A DNA stretch of 64,000 nucleotides from Laburnicola sp. R22_1. Taxonomy: Eukaryota > Ascomycota > Dothideomycetes > Pleosporales > Didymosphaeriaceae. The position numbers and the translations under genes are program-made. The number at the start of each line of letters is the position of its first letter. The first letter of the stretch is position 1. The stretch is taken from NCBI GenBank assembly GCA_014281115.1, contig JACONQ010000003.1, forward strand, positions 3,968,001 to 4,032,000. The letters are read 5' to 3'. The notes under the pieces are model-generated. The model searched no databases. It saw nothing but the letters and a program-made list of their open reading frames with translations, and was not told the DNA's origin. This document shows positions 1 to 11,221 of this stretch, in pieces.

Positions 1-305
1 AAAAGTATACTTGTTAATTTAATTTTATATAATTACTAATATATAATACTAAGAATTAAAAAAATTTACTATATTTATTAAAAAAAAACTAAAAAAATAT
101 AATTCCTTATAAAGTATATTAAAAAAGTAATAGTTTTTACTTAAAGTATATAGTATATATTAAAGCGCTTTATAAATATTATTAGTTATAGAAATAGTTA
201 CTAGGTTTATAATATTATTCTTTTATAGGCTAATTATAAAGAAAGTGTTTAGTACTACTTTATTTAGTTTAAAATTAAACTATTAAGCTTAAAAAGCAAA
301 ATTAA
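1..305. repeat. AT-rich RIP-like repeat remnant, unclassified
   Basis: This stretch is almost purely A/T with many TA dinucleotides and no open frame. It resembles the degraded transposon DNA at 24-57 kb and changes abruptly to GC-rich sequence near 330. No terminal repeats or coding motif were found, so the original element cannot be named. It probably continues left of the window. Confidence 0.6.
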
Positions 306-530
306 ATACATATTAAGCACCTTGCAGTAATAAGACTAGGGCGAGAGCCACTTGGGGCCTCCCCCCCCAACGAAGCCGGCGCCCTCGCCACGGCCCTCAA
401 GAGCGAGGAGGACGACACCCCCGCCGAAGCGCGCGCCCTGGCCGCCGCCCTCAAGGGCGAGGACGATGACGACGACGACGAGGAAGGCGGAGGCCGAGAA
501 GAAGATCAAGGAGGAGAAGGAGGAGGATGA
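306..530 (+). pseudogene. 3' end of an acidic protein gene, cut at a repeat boundary
   Basis: One frame is open from 306 to a TGA at 528-530. From about 369 it encodes an Ala/Leu-rich, Asp/Glu-rich tail. Two imperfect copies of a unit of the type EA-AL-ALK-ED lie 54 bp apart, at about 372 and 426, and are followed by a poly-Asp/Glu run and a Gly/Glu-rich end. The upstream part runs straight into AT-rich repeat DNA, so the 5' portion of the gene is absent. A second frame, ending in an E/K-rich stretch at 570, is also open, so the frame choice is uncertain. The family is not recognised. Confidence 0.35.
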
Positions 531-786
531 TGAGGACATGGGGGGTGAGGGGGCTGGAGATGGGGCCTAACTGAGAGGAAAGCAACCAGGGTGAACAGGA
601 AAAGTGACGGCATCAACGAAACCAACATGGCACGACTCCCCCCGACCAAACTCCACAACAATCACACCCAACAAGCCAGCCACGCATAAAACAACCAAAT
701 AATACTCGCATACCAGGAGTAAGATCATGGCAACCTTTTGGTACACGGTAAAACGCTGTAACGGAAAAATGTCCTCGCATATCCTA

Positions 787-2471
787 TCATAGGCTCTTCG
801 TCCTCTCCGCCGCCACAACCGCACTATCCGCACAAACACTCCTCCCACTCCCCCCACTGCTCCGCGCCTTCCCCCCTTCACTAGTCAACTCATCCATCTG
901 CACCAACCTCTCCTCATCATTGTCGCTATGCCGCACTTCAAACGTCGTCGTGTACGTAATCGCATTCACATCCGTCCACGCACGTGCGTCCTCGTTGCCC
1001 GGTCGACTCCCGCTCCGGAGCGTACCCGAGCGTTGCGTGCCGTATTTGGTGTGGTGCGTGGTGCCGAATACGCTGGGGAAGAAGCGCATGAGGATCAGCC
1101 GCAGGGCGGGCATGCAGGCGCACATGATGCCGACGTTGATCTCGATGGTTGACCAGCTGGCTGCGGCAGCGTAGTCCCAGGTTGGGTTTAGCGATGCGCC
1201 GAAGGTGATTAGGGATTGGAGGCGGACGACGGAAATAACGGTGACGCTGTGCGGGATGATTAGCGGGTGGCTCTCTCGTCGAGGCATGCCTGTACAGCAA
1301 GTCTTAGGACAAGAGTCTGGCCATCGTGCGCCAGTGTTATCCCCAGCACACGGGCAACACCAAAGCCAACCAACAGTCTTCACACTCGCATCCCCGAGTG
1401 TACCACACATTGGCTGAAAAAGACGGACCAACTTACAAGGTGCCCACGAAAAACATCAAGCCCACGCCCACCTTCTTCCTCCACGCCAACTGCAGCCTCG
1501 AAACCTGCCACAACGGCACCCCCAACATCCACACATCCAACACAATACTCACCCCCGCATTCACCCACGCCAAAGCATTGACATCCACGCACCTCCCCGG
1601 CTCCGCCTCCCCATCCCACCTCTCCCAATAATGCCGCACAGGCCAACACTGGAACACGCCCACCAAGATAAACACAACGCCATACACGACATCGAACACG
1701 ATGGTGCCCCACAGCAGCCGCTTGACCCGGCCGGCGGGGAAGATCCTCAGAAAGAAGAACAGCAGGGAGAGCTTGAGCATGGCGACGTTGAAAAAGTAGA
1801 GCACCTCCATGACGTAGAACCAGCGGATGAAGGCGGTGATGGTGTCGAAGGGGAGGGTCCACACGTCGGTGCCGAGGCCGTGGGCGATGGTGCCCCTGTC
1901 TTGGATGATGGTGCTGGGCAGGCCGAAGACGAGCATCGCGAGGATGAGGTAGTCGTCTGTGCTGAGCGACGTGGGCGAGAGGAAGGCTTTGTAGAGGAGC
2001 CGGAGGAGGACGCAGAGCGTCGAGGTGCTGGCCAGGAGGATGTTGGTGAGCTTGAGCGATTGCGTTTTGCTGCGCGTGGGCGCGTTGCAGGCGGTTAAGG
2101 TCGTGTTTTTGGTTGCTGGGAGGGTGTTAGCGAGGCGGACGGGGGCGCGAGGGGGCGTGTGTTGGGGTGTGGTGGTGGGCGTACTGAGGGCTTGTCGTAC
2201 TGTGCATGATTGCAAGACGCATTCTTCGACGGTTTGGGTCAGTTCGGCATCCGTACAGATGCATGTCTGGTTCGTGGGTTGACACGGCGACGCCGCAATC
2301 GCGTTGGCCAGACACGATACCTGCTCGCGCAATCAGTTTCTCCTCCGAAATCAAGATGCGACCAGCTCGACGTACTGCACAAGAAGGCAATCCACTCAAC
2401 TCCTGCGCGCCCCCCACCGACACCAACCCTAGCAGCACAACCACCATCCCCATCGCACCCTTCAACCGCAT
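787..2471 (-). CDS. CFEM-domain seven-helix membrane receptor-like protein (Pth11-like)
   Basis: Three exons are inferred: 2376-2471, 1437-2320 and 787-1246. The introns (55 and 190 bp) have GTACGT/CAG and GTAAGT/CAG ends, and the phases join exactly to give about 479 residues. The N-terminus has a hydrophobic signal peptide. A CFEM domain follows at about residues 29-80, with eight cysteines in the pattern C-x3-C, CxC, C-x4-C plus flanking Cys. Several hydrophobic helices of the fungal rhodopsin-like superfamily come next, including the motifs STDDYLI, KLSLLFFFLRIFP and WSTIEINVGIMCA. The C-terminal tail is Ser/Arg-rich and polar. Such proteins sit in the plasma membrane and are thought to sense surface or host cues, as Pth11 does in Magnaporthe. 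The ligand is unknown. The gene is convergent with nothing intact to its left. Confidence 0.88.
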
Positions 2472-4285
2472 CGCAGCGTCCGAATCTCAAATCCCAAATA
2501 CCGTCGCAATCTCAATAGGGTCGCGCCTCGATCTCCCAGCGTCAGCGGAGCGCAAAGCTCCAGAGAGTCAAATCCAGTCCAGACAGTCACACACACATAC
2601 ACACACGCAGAAGAACGAACGAACGAACGGAGGTGCAAGAACCTCGTCCCCAACCAAACCAAAGCCCCATCAAACCAACCCAAACCAGCCGGTTCAACCC
2701 CATCCAATTTGCCCGCAAGCGTGGCTTCCAAGGCTGCAACACGAACCCACTCGCCACCACACACACCACCATCCGCCCAACCTGAAACGGCCCAAAAGCG
2801 TAGCGCAACACGACGCGCATGGCGCCATCCAACCAGATCCCGCTCCAGCGATCCGATGCATCGCCCCACAAGGCGAGCCGAGACGGAGGAAAGGTGGGGC
2901 ACGGGGATTGCGCGTGGTGATTCGCGCGCTGCGGATATTGTCTGACGGGGGGTAAACGGGGTTGCCGCGTATGGTCGGACAGTGGTTCGTGATCCGTGTT
3001 CTAGGAGTGGGTGATGGAAGGCGAAGAAGAAGAGCAGATAGGGATGGAATGCGCGGGCGAGTCTGTATTGTACGTGAGCTGTTTCGTTCCATGTACATGC
3101 GATGCGTGAATGAGCATACCTACATGCCCCGCCAGTCGGTCCTCTTCGCCACTCACGCCCAACCCCAATGTCCCTCCCCCTCCCAGCCTCGTATGTATTC
3201 CCCCAACGCCACAACCTCGAACGGGCAAACCATCGCGTGCGCGTCCACTGCGGGGCCGCTCGTAACGTCGTACTAAACTTTATCCTCAACTACCGAAAAC
3301 GGCAACCCAGGGGTACCTCGGTAGTGTAGAAAATCTCACCTGCATAGATGCAATGCCATGCATGCATGCATGATCTGATCAGCGCAGCACCGTTCCCCAT
3401 GGCTCGGATGATCATCCAACTTGGGCGATCCAAGCGAGGCCATCTCAAGGGGGGGGCGAGAGAAGAATTCTAGAATAACCCGTAGCCAACAATACCCAGC
3501 GCACCTCTTACCAATTCTACCTACCTACCTACATACACCAACATCATCATCTTCCTCTCACACTCCCACACCCAGCTACCATCCAAACACCCACCCCCAA
3601 CCCCACAGAATCTCAATCATACCCAAGTGTATCCCCCAGGCAGCCCCTCTCTGTAACGCCCTACTCTATCTACAGCCGAACACGACACATGCCGAGCAGA
3701 CAAACTTTCCACTAGCCTAGTCTCCGCCTGTCCGGTCCGTCAAATCTCACGTTGCACTACGCCACACGGACGCACGCACTAAAAAACCCAATCATGACAA
3801 AAACCACACTCACACAGCAGCAAATCAGACTCAGAGTCAGAACCATCCATCCATTTTTCACAGAATCCAGTAGGTAAAAGGTATAATCAACCCTAACCAA
3901 CCAACCAACCTGCACAAGAAACCCTCACCCACCATCGCATGCAATGCAATGACCCACACCCCCACAGCCCCCATATCCACATCAAATTTAGTATACAGCA
4001 AAAGCCCACTCCATCTCGCACTCGCAAGCCCAATCCATCCTCCTTCCACGGCGTTTCGTTGACAGACTCCAATGCGCATCGCACACTTGTTTTCTCCTTC
4101 CGTCCATTCGAATGATTTGCATAAAAGTCCAATAATACAGAGTGGGTGCAACTCCCATGTCATCGCCGAAGCTTTCACAAGAGCAGCAGGTAGGTGCAAG
4201 AAAAAGGGCAGAAGGAAAGGGGGGGTGGGGTGGGTAAACTACCTTTTGTGGGTGAGAATGTCGACGCCGTCATGCAGTAGCTGCT
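2472..4285. other. Intergenic region with simple repeats; no supported gene
   Basis: This 1.8-kb gap holds the upstream region of the CFEM gene and the downstream region of the U2AF gene. It has CA-rich and pyrimidine-rich stretches, (CTAC)n near 3517-3533, an (ATGC)n run near 3357-3372 and (AACC)n near 3893-3910. Open frames here, up to about 275 codons on the minus strand at 2462-3289, have low-complexity composition and no recognisable domain. They overlap other open frames and are treated as chance. Confidence 0.5.
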
Positions 4286-6430
4286 CTACCACGCCTCCAC
4301 GTCGAAGCTCTCCTCGGAGAACTCGGTAGCCAGCACGGTTCGCCTCGAGAACTGGCGGCCGGCAAGCGCCTTGATGGCCACTTGCGCTTTCTGCGCGTCC
4401 TCGTACTTGATGTAGATCTTGCCGACGCCGGCCGTGGAGCGGACGCCTGCAGGCCGGGGGATCTTGATTTCGAGGATCGAGCCGTATTTTGAACACTCTT
4501 CCTCGACGTCTTCTTTGATTTCTGGGCTCCTGTTAGCAAGCGGGACGGGGGCTCGGCTGTTAAACATACCCTGGTACTCCTCATTGTTGATGAGCTCGTC
4601 CGGAGTGACCATGTTCATCAGGCAAATGACGCGGCTCCTCTCGTGACTGTCGGCAGCACTGGAGCCCGCCAGCATGGAGATGGCACCCACACCGGCGTCG
4701 ACACCAATCTGCTGCTGCACACCCACCGTAGCGCGTGCGACCTTGAGATTGCCGTCTCCAAGCGGGATGGAATTCAGGCCTTCAATGACATGCTCGACAA
4801 TCTCCGAGTCTTCGTACTCGCAGAAGGCAATGCCCTGTCCAACAGATTAGTTGACTCCGTCGCTAGTATAAAGGTACTTACCCGATGCTGGTCGGTGCTC
4901 GTTTCCTGGACAAGCACAAACGCCTTGAGCGCGCCAAACGTCTCGACGAGCTCGCGCACCTGGCTCTCCTCGACGTAGATGGGGATGTTGCAGATGCTGA
5001 GCTTGTTCGGGCTGTCCTTGACCTCGGTGGAAACGACTCCCTCCGGAGTGGGAGCAGCCTTGTCGGCAGTTGGTGTAATGTAGTCCTTGGGTCGGCGGAT
5101 GGACAGGCCTTCTTTGTCGGGGCCAGCACCGCTGTTTGCCATGGCAACATCCCGCATAGAGATGCCGTCCATGGCCAGGGCCACGGTTGCGTCCTCGGCT
5201 GTCTTGAACTGAACCAGCGCATACTCGCGATTGCTCGCAATCTGCGCGCTCACGCACGGATCATTGCCGGATACAACATTGAGACCGTTCAGCTGCAGGT
5301 TGAAGAAGTCGATAATCTCGTCCGAGGTAGCGTCACGCGGGAGGTTGTAGATGAAGAGACGCTTTGCCTGCAGCGAATTGGAGGGCAGCAGGCCCGAGGT
5401 AGACGCGGTACCGGTCGTGGGACTCACAAAGGAAGCGAGCTTGGACGGGTCCATGGGCGCAGCGCGGGGAGCTCCGGGCAACGGGAACAAGCCGGACAGC
5501 TTGGCCTGCTCGGCCGTGATGTTGTCGTAGTTGGCTGGCTTGATGTCCCACTGCGTCATGCGGCGCGGATGGTTCAAGATGGAGACGAAGCCCGTCAGGT
5601 CGGGCGTGGGCTCGCGCTTCTTGTACGGGGGCGAGGCTGACTTGGCCCTCCTGTCACGTCCACCGCCAAAGTTGCCGCCATCTCGTCCGCCGCCTCGTCC
5701 TCCACCACCGCGGCCACGGTCGTCGAATTCGCGGTCGATCCTATCACGACGGCGCCCGCCGCCGCCGCCGCGCTCCTCGTCGCGGTCGCGGTCGTGTCGC
5801 GGGCGGTCGCGCCTCGAGTACGAGTCGCCCCAGTTGCGATCGTCGCGGTGGTCTCGGCGGGCGTAGGTCGTCTCGCGCTCGCGCTCACGGTAGTCGCGGC
5901 TGGACGAGTACGTGTCGACCTCGTAGTCGCGACGCGAGCTGTGGCGGGGAGAGCGCGAGCGGCGACGGGGCCTGTCATCGCGGTCGCGGTCGCGGTCGCG
6001 GTGGCCTCCGACTCGGGAGCCTCGGCCACCGTGTCGATCGTCGTCGTTCGGGTTCTTCCCATCAGTCAGGACGTGATGCGGGAGATTCGGAGTATACTTA
6101 GAATCTGGGGGGAGAGGACATGCGATGGGCATGATGGCGGATTGTCGCGTCTGTCGCGAGCCCGAGTTGACGTAGGAGATAGGAGATTGATCCAGTCGCG
6201 TCTCTCGCGAGCTGGGAGCTTTGTAGCGAGCTTGATCTGGACGGGGGCGAATTTGTAGATCCGATAGCTCAAAGCCAAAGGAAGGAGGGCCACTCACGAT
6301 GTAGTTTGGTCCTGGGCGCGGGCGTCCCCCGTCTGCTGTAGTTAGTAGATGCTTGGGCACGCAACTGCTCACCAGTCAGTAGCTGCGCTGGCCGAAGAGC
6401 CTTACCTCGCGAATAGCTGTCGCCGTTCAT
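4286..6430 (-). CDS. Splicing factor U2AF large subunit (U2AF65)
   Basis: This protein binds the polypyrimidine tract at 3' splice sites and recruits U2 snRNP in the nucleus. Exon 1 is 6406-6430 (MNGDSYSR). The main exon begins at 6332, and the last exons are 4570-4834 and 4286-4521. Introns at 6333-6405, 4835-4881 and 4522-4569 have good GT/AG ends and compatible phases. An Arg/Asp/Ser-rich RS-type region precedes the U2AF ligand-like segment GFVSILNHPRRMTQWD and three RRMs. RRM1 has RLFIYNLP, RRM2 has KLSICNIPIY and the C-terminal UHM-like RRM has KIYIKYEDAQKAQVA. The protein ends FDVEAW. One part is unsettled: a GTGAGT at about 6295 could open another intron ending near 6100, which would shorten a readthrough product of about 658 residues. 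The gene is divergent from OGG1. Confidence 0.93.
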
Positions 6431-6836
6431 GGCGGTGGCGGTGGCAGCTGTTGCGCGCAGAGCAGGTGCGATGCGCGATGCAGCGGCACGCGGAGCTCCC
6501 GTGCTGTGTGGTGAGAGGTTGAGAGGTCGTGAGCTGAGCACCTACAGCTGCGGAATTGGCCGGCGGATTGCTTGCTTGAAGAGCGTAGTCGCAGGCTCGG
6601 GCGGCAGCACAGGACAGGCAGAGCGATGCTGCGGCGGTGAGGTTGACGCGGTCGCGGTGGTGTTGTTGTCTCGGGCCTGCCCAGAGTGTCGTGAAGAAAG
6701 CACGAGGGAGACGCCGGCTAGCGGCTTGGCGGGCCCGCCCCTGCCACTATCGATTGTGGACACGCTCGTGACTCCCGTCGCCCACCGGCATTCACCCTGA
6801 TGGCCTGCTGAATAACCACATCCGACGAAGCAGCAT
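6431..6836. promoter_or_regulatory. Shared divergent promoter region of the U2AF and OGG1 genes
   Basis: These 406 bp separate the start codons of two divergently transcribed genes. The sequence is GC-rich with no clear TATA box. A bidirectional promoter is inferred from the spacing only; no specific factor site was identified. Confidence 0.5.
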
Positions 6837-8131
6837 ATGGCTGTCCGCGCCGCCGCAGACTGGCACAAGCTGCCCGTCTCGCTCGCCGAGCTCTGCATCA
6901 ACACGACCCTGCGCTGCGGCCAGTCCTTCAGGTACCCTCGCTCGCCCGCGCATCCGCCGCACCGTCGGAGCCACGCCTAACCAGACCGCCCAGATGGCGC
7001 CAGTCCGCAGACGAGGAATGGTCCTGCGCGCTCCACGGGCGCATCCTCTCCTTCCGCCAGGACGCATCCCACCTCCACTACCGCGCCCTCTTCCCCGCGC
7101 GCCTTCCCACCCCGCCGCCCTCGGACGCGCCTTCCGTTGCACCCCCGGTCGCCTCAGACGAGGATGACACGCTGGCCCTCGTACGGCATTACTTCAACCT
7201 GGAGCCCAATCTAGTCGAGCTGTACGAGCAATGGGCCGCTGCCGATGCCAACTTCAAGAAGCGAGCGCCCACGTTCACCGGCATACGCATCCTGCGACAG
7301 GACCCCTGGGAGGCGCTGATCGGCTTCATCTGCAGCTCCAACAACAACATCAGCCGCATCTCCGGCATGGTGCACAACCTATGCACGCACTACGGGCCGC
7401 TCATCGGGCACGTCAACGACGAGCCATACCACGACTTCCCCACCCCAGAAGCCCTCGCACACCCAAAAGTCGAGGCGCATTTGAAGGAGCTGGGCTTCGG
7501 GTACAGGGCAAAGTACATTGCGAAGACGGCGCGGATTGTGGCAGAGGAGAAGGGCCTGGCCTGGCTGGAAGAACTATGCAACCCCGAGAGCCCCGTGTTT
7601 GGGCGGGATCCAAAGCCCGCCGGTGAACTCATCGAGGGCGGACGCGAAGGGTACCGAAAGGCGCATGAGGAGCTTCTTGCGCTACACGGTGTTGGCCCCA
7701 AAGTCGCCGACTGCGTGTGTTTGATGGGGCTTGGCTGGTCCGAGTCGGTACCTGTTGATACGCACGTCTGGCAGATTGCGCAGCGCGATTACAAGTTCGC
7801 CAAGGGCAAGCATGCCAGCTTGACGGCTGCCACCTACACGGCCGTGGCGAACCGATTCCGCCAGCTCTGGGGCAAAGAGGCGGGATGGGCGCACTCTGTC
7901 CTGTTCACGGCCGACCTGAAGGCGTTTTCGGAGCGGGTGGTTGCCAAGACCCAAGTCAAAGAGGAAGAGGTCGCTGTCAAACGGGAAGTAGATGGCTCGG
8001 AGACGATCGAGGTTGCACAGAGGCTTGAAACGACCAAGAGGAAGCGCGTGAAGGAGGTGGAGGAGCCCGAACGCCTTGTTGCTGTCAAAGAGGCGGTTGT
8101 CAAACGGAGCAAGAGGCCGAGGGCTAGGTAG
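6837..8131 (+). CDS. OGG1: 8-oxoguanine DNA glycosylase/AP lyase
   Basis: This enzyme removes 8-oxoguanine opposite cytosine in base-excision repair. The ATG at 6837-6839 opens exon 1 (6837-6931). A 62-bp intron (6932-6993) joins TLRCGQSFR to WRQ in exon 2 (6994-8131), giving 410 residues. The N-terminal OGG domain has LRCGQSFRW. The HhH-GPD core has DPWEALIGFICSSNNNI, the hairpin LLALHGVGPKVADCVCLM with the expected catalytic Lys in GPKVADC, and the catalytic Asp in VPVDTHVW. The last ~80 residues form a Lys/Arg/Glu-rich tail (KRKRVKEVEEPE, KRSKRPRAR) that resembles a nuclear localisation signal and is longer than in the yeast protein. The gene appears intact and shares its upstream region with U2AF. 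Confidence 0.95.
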
Positions 8132-8471
8132 ATGCGTCCCTCATAACAATTTTACATCTCAAGCTGCTATCTCGGCATACCAAGCCGCCCACTTGACCTA
8201 CTGCCATCCCCCACTACGGTCCCAGTCGTCAAAGCCCACCAAACCACTCCACCCCGCTACCCTCCACCTTCGTAATCCCCACTAAAACACCGCAACATGA
8301 TCACATCACCGAACAAAACTACCTCATCCAAGCATTGGTTCAATTTCCATAGGTATACCTACCTACCTACACCTCCCATCCCTGGCAGTCTGCCTCCCTT
8401 TAGGGCCGTATTCGCCGCCTCTCTCGCATTTTTCCGCACACACACACACAGACCCACACACACACACACAG

Positions 8472-8536
<65 letters not shown>

Positions 8537-8592
8537 CACACACACTCACAAACTGTGTCAATCAACCAACCAGACTCTCACCACCGCATCCA
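8132..8592. other. Convergent intergenic region with long CA microsatellite
   Basis: The 3' ends of OGG1 and the minus-strand gene at 8593-10091 face each other here. The notable content is the CA run listed separately. No terminator consensus is claimed. Confidence 0.6.
8437..8546. repeat. (CA)n microsatellite, about 110 bp
   Basis: A near-perfect CA dinucleotide run is broken twice by the same GAC CC interruption and once by CG. It lies between convergent genes. The apparent Thr/His open frame through it is an artefact of the repeat. Confidence 0.95.
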
Positions 8593-10013
8593 TCACACGC
8601 CCATAGCCCACGTGCGCTTGCTACCCTTACTCGTACGCGTCGGCGCCCCAGGCAACGACGTCCACCACTGGTCATCGTCTGTATGCTTGATACGAGGTGT
8701 GGCGTTGGGGGTTAAGGTTATAATGAATAGTTGTGTGAGGGTTGTCCACCATTCTGAGTCTGTGGTTGGGGTTGAGGTTGAAATGGAAGTGGGCGTTGGG
8801 GGAAGAGTTGAGTCGCCCGAGGAGGAGGAGGAGGAGGAGGAGGAGGTAGATGGGACGCTGGCGGTGGCGGTGGCGCTGGAGCTGGATAGCACGCTCGACT
8901 CCGACTCTGTCGATGTACGTGGTGGGGTGCTGGATATTTGGCTTGACTTTGTTGTTGTTGTTGTTGTTGGGCGGGACGTCGTCGTTGGAGTGGTCATGTC
9001 TGCGCTTGAGCTTGAGCTGAAGCTTAGGATTAGACTCGGATCCGCTGTCTTACTCAAGCTCTCAGTCAAACTTAACCTCGTCGACGGCGCTAGAGGCGTA
9101 GTCTTATACCGCGAAGTCCACCACTTACTCTCCTTCTCCGTCTCCGTCTCCGTACTCAACGACGCCGACGCCCTCCCACTCGTCCCAACCGAAAAACTCA
9201 CCGTAACGCGCACCGTCCCCGTGCCCGTCTCGCTAAACGTACTCGTCTCCCTCTCCCTCGGCGGATCAAGCTCCTGCACCGGCCAAGGACACCTATTTCG
9301 CACGCACTTGTCAGCGTAATCCCCTCTTCGCTTTCCCCTTCCCCCCTCACCCACCCACACTCCCAACAGCACAACCACAGACGCGTAAAAGGACAGTCGG
9401 ACTCACCACACCCCGAAATCCGGCGGCACCTCCAACAGGGACCGCTCGCACCGCCCGTCCAAGAACCCGTAGTTGCAGCACGTCCCGCGCGCGCCGTCGC
9501 ATTCGATCACGTCGGTGACGTTGAGGAAGTGGCCTGGGAGGGTGGAGATGGCGGCGCACCAGCCGCAGAGGTAGCGGGGGGTGGGGGGGAGGGTGGTGGA
9601 GGTGGAGGTGGCGCAGTGGCAGGAGGGGTCGCAGGGGAGAGTGGGGGAGGGGGGTGCGGGTTGCGTGGAGTGGGGAGGGGAGGAGGAAGAGGTGGATAGG
9701 GAGGGTATCGAGGTTGAGAACTCGCTGGCGCTGGTGCTGGTCGAAGTATCGACCGTGGTTGTTGTGCATGTGTTCGTGAGTGTGGAGCTGGCGCTGCTGG
9801 AGCTCAGGTTGCGGCCGAGGCCGGGATATCCGCCATCGGTGCCCGTTGTGCGCTTCGTCTACACGTCTGTGTTAGCTATAGTATCCCTTCGGTGTTGGGC
9901 GTTACTTTCCCACCTAGCTCCCTCCCCAACAGGTATCTAGAGTTCGGAATACAACATACCTCAGCCCTGACGCCGACACCGCCTGGAATCCACGCCCCCA
10001 AGACACCGCCCAG

Positions 10014-10060
<47 letters not shown>

Positions 10061-10091
10061 CCCTGACGGGGAGCGTGGATGAGGTATGCAT
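8593..10091 (-). CDS. Ser/Thr-rich, Cys-containing secreted-type protein with poly-Met leader
   Basis: Three exons fit by phase: 9960-10091, 9407-9858 and 8593-9292. Introns of 101 and 114 bp end GTATGT/TAG and GTGAGT/TAG. The product is about 427 residues. The N-terminus contains 15 consecutive Met from an ATG microsatellite, followed by LGGVLGAWIPGGVGVRA. Together these look like the hydrophobic core and cleavage site of a signal peptide, and a dibasic KR shortly after could be a Kex2 site. A cysteine-rich block follows (LPCDPSCHC, YLCGWCAA, IECDGARGTCCNYGF, RCERS, WCPWP). The rest is a long Ser/Thr-rich stalk likely to be O-glycosylated, with three WW or WWT motifs. No GPI or membrane anchor is evident at the C-terminus. 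Secretion or wall association is inferred; the family is not recognised. Confidence 0.68.
10014..10058 (-). repeat. (ATG)15 trinucleotide microsatellite at a start codon
   Basis: There are fifteen uninterrupted CAT units on the plus strand, read as ATG on the minus strand. They are in frame with the downstream signal-like peptide of the gene at 8593-10091, so any unit could serve as the start codon. Confidence 0.95.
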
Positions 10092-11221
10092 TTGGCTTCT
10101 TGAAATCTCGACAGACTAAGGTAGGGAAGGAAGGTAGTGTCGATCGATCGAGAGAGTGGAGTGGAAACCCAAACGACAAGTAGGTAGCCGTGGTATCCTC
10201 TGTTTCCCGCAAGACAGGCAGACAAAGAAGTGACTGATATCCCACTCTCACCCACAACATGCACTCACACCAATAACAAAACAAACCCCTTTCTCACCGC
10301 TGAGTCCAAAGTCCAAAGTGAGAGCGAGAATCAACCGTAGACAAATCCTATTCCTACCTACCTACATTTACGTATATAGATATACCTGCCTACCCACTTA
10401 CTCGTCATACGAGGACGAGGACCGTGCTGGCCGGCAGCGTCGACTCCGAGGCCGCCAAGAGGTACGTGTGTCGCGTTGCACGCATACGCACTCGTATACG
10501 TATGCGGGAGCAAACGGGCGAGGACGGAGGGCAATTGCATGGTTATAATAGTTAGCCGTATGCGGCCGCGGGCGGTGTACCTTACGCAGTGCTGTTATCG
10601 TATGTTTGGATTGCACTGTGGGTCGTTTATGCAGTGCATGTGTGACGTATGTTATTTGGAAGGTATAAAATGGCAATATTATGTTGGCGTGATGGGGGTT
10701 GCGGGTTGTGGTGGATTCGTGGTTAGGGGGGGGGTTGTGTAACTTGTAAATGTGGGTTGAGTATGGGGCGAGTTGTGCGGGATGTTCCAATGTTGGTGTT
10801 TTGATTGCGTGGTGCGAGGAAAGATGGGGCGTTTGTATGTGGAATGAGTGGGGGCGATGGGAAGGATGGGGAGAGTTGGATAGCTGTTACGGAATGGCAT
10901 GGGCGTGTCGTGGGAATTGGTACGCGTGGAAAGTGTCGCAACAAGGTACAAGACTGTGCAGAAGATTCGGCATGATGGATTAGATCTCGACTCCAGCATC
11001 CTCAACGCAGTGCCACATCGCTATCAGATCCACCAAACATACAAACACACTACTTTCTCCGCGCCGTCTTCGCCCAGCTCCGCGCAACGCAATGAGAGTT
11101 CAGTATACATATTTCAAATGCTCTCAAACTATCACAACCCAAGAGCGACTCCACTGGACTTAACCACAGCCCCGCAGATGAAACAACACAGTATCTATCA
11201 CCCCCAACCCCAAAACACCCT
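10092..11221. other. Intergenic region; no supported gene
   Basis: This region lies upstream of the poly-Met gene and downstream of the dehydrogenase pseudogene. It has CTAC repeats near 10355-10370, a G-rich tract near 10722-10735 and a C/A-rich stretch at 11200-11300. The open frames present, of about 60-210 codons, overlap on both strands and show no domain. Confidence 0.5.

Noticed and set aside
567..881. Minus-strand frame of 104 codons with hydrophobic stretches
   Set aside because: It overlaps the 3' end of the CFEM gene in another frame and matches no family; likely the 3' untranslated region.
2462..3289. Minus-strand frame of about 275 codons upstream of the CFEM gene
   Set aside because: Low-complexity composition, overlapping open frames on both strands and no domain; GC-rich DNA gives long chance frames here.
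8437..8546. CRISPR-like array
   Set aside because: It is a plain dinucleotide microsatellite in a eukaryotic genome with no spacers.
8297..9319. Plus-strand frame of 340 codons
   Set aside because: It runs through the CA microsatellite and is the antisense of the Ser/Thr-rich gene, whose introns and cysteines support the minus strand.
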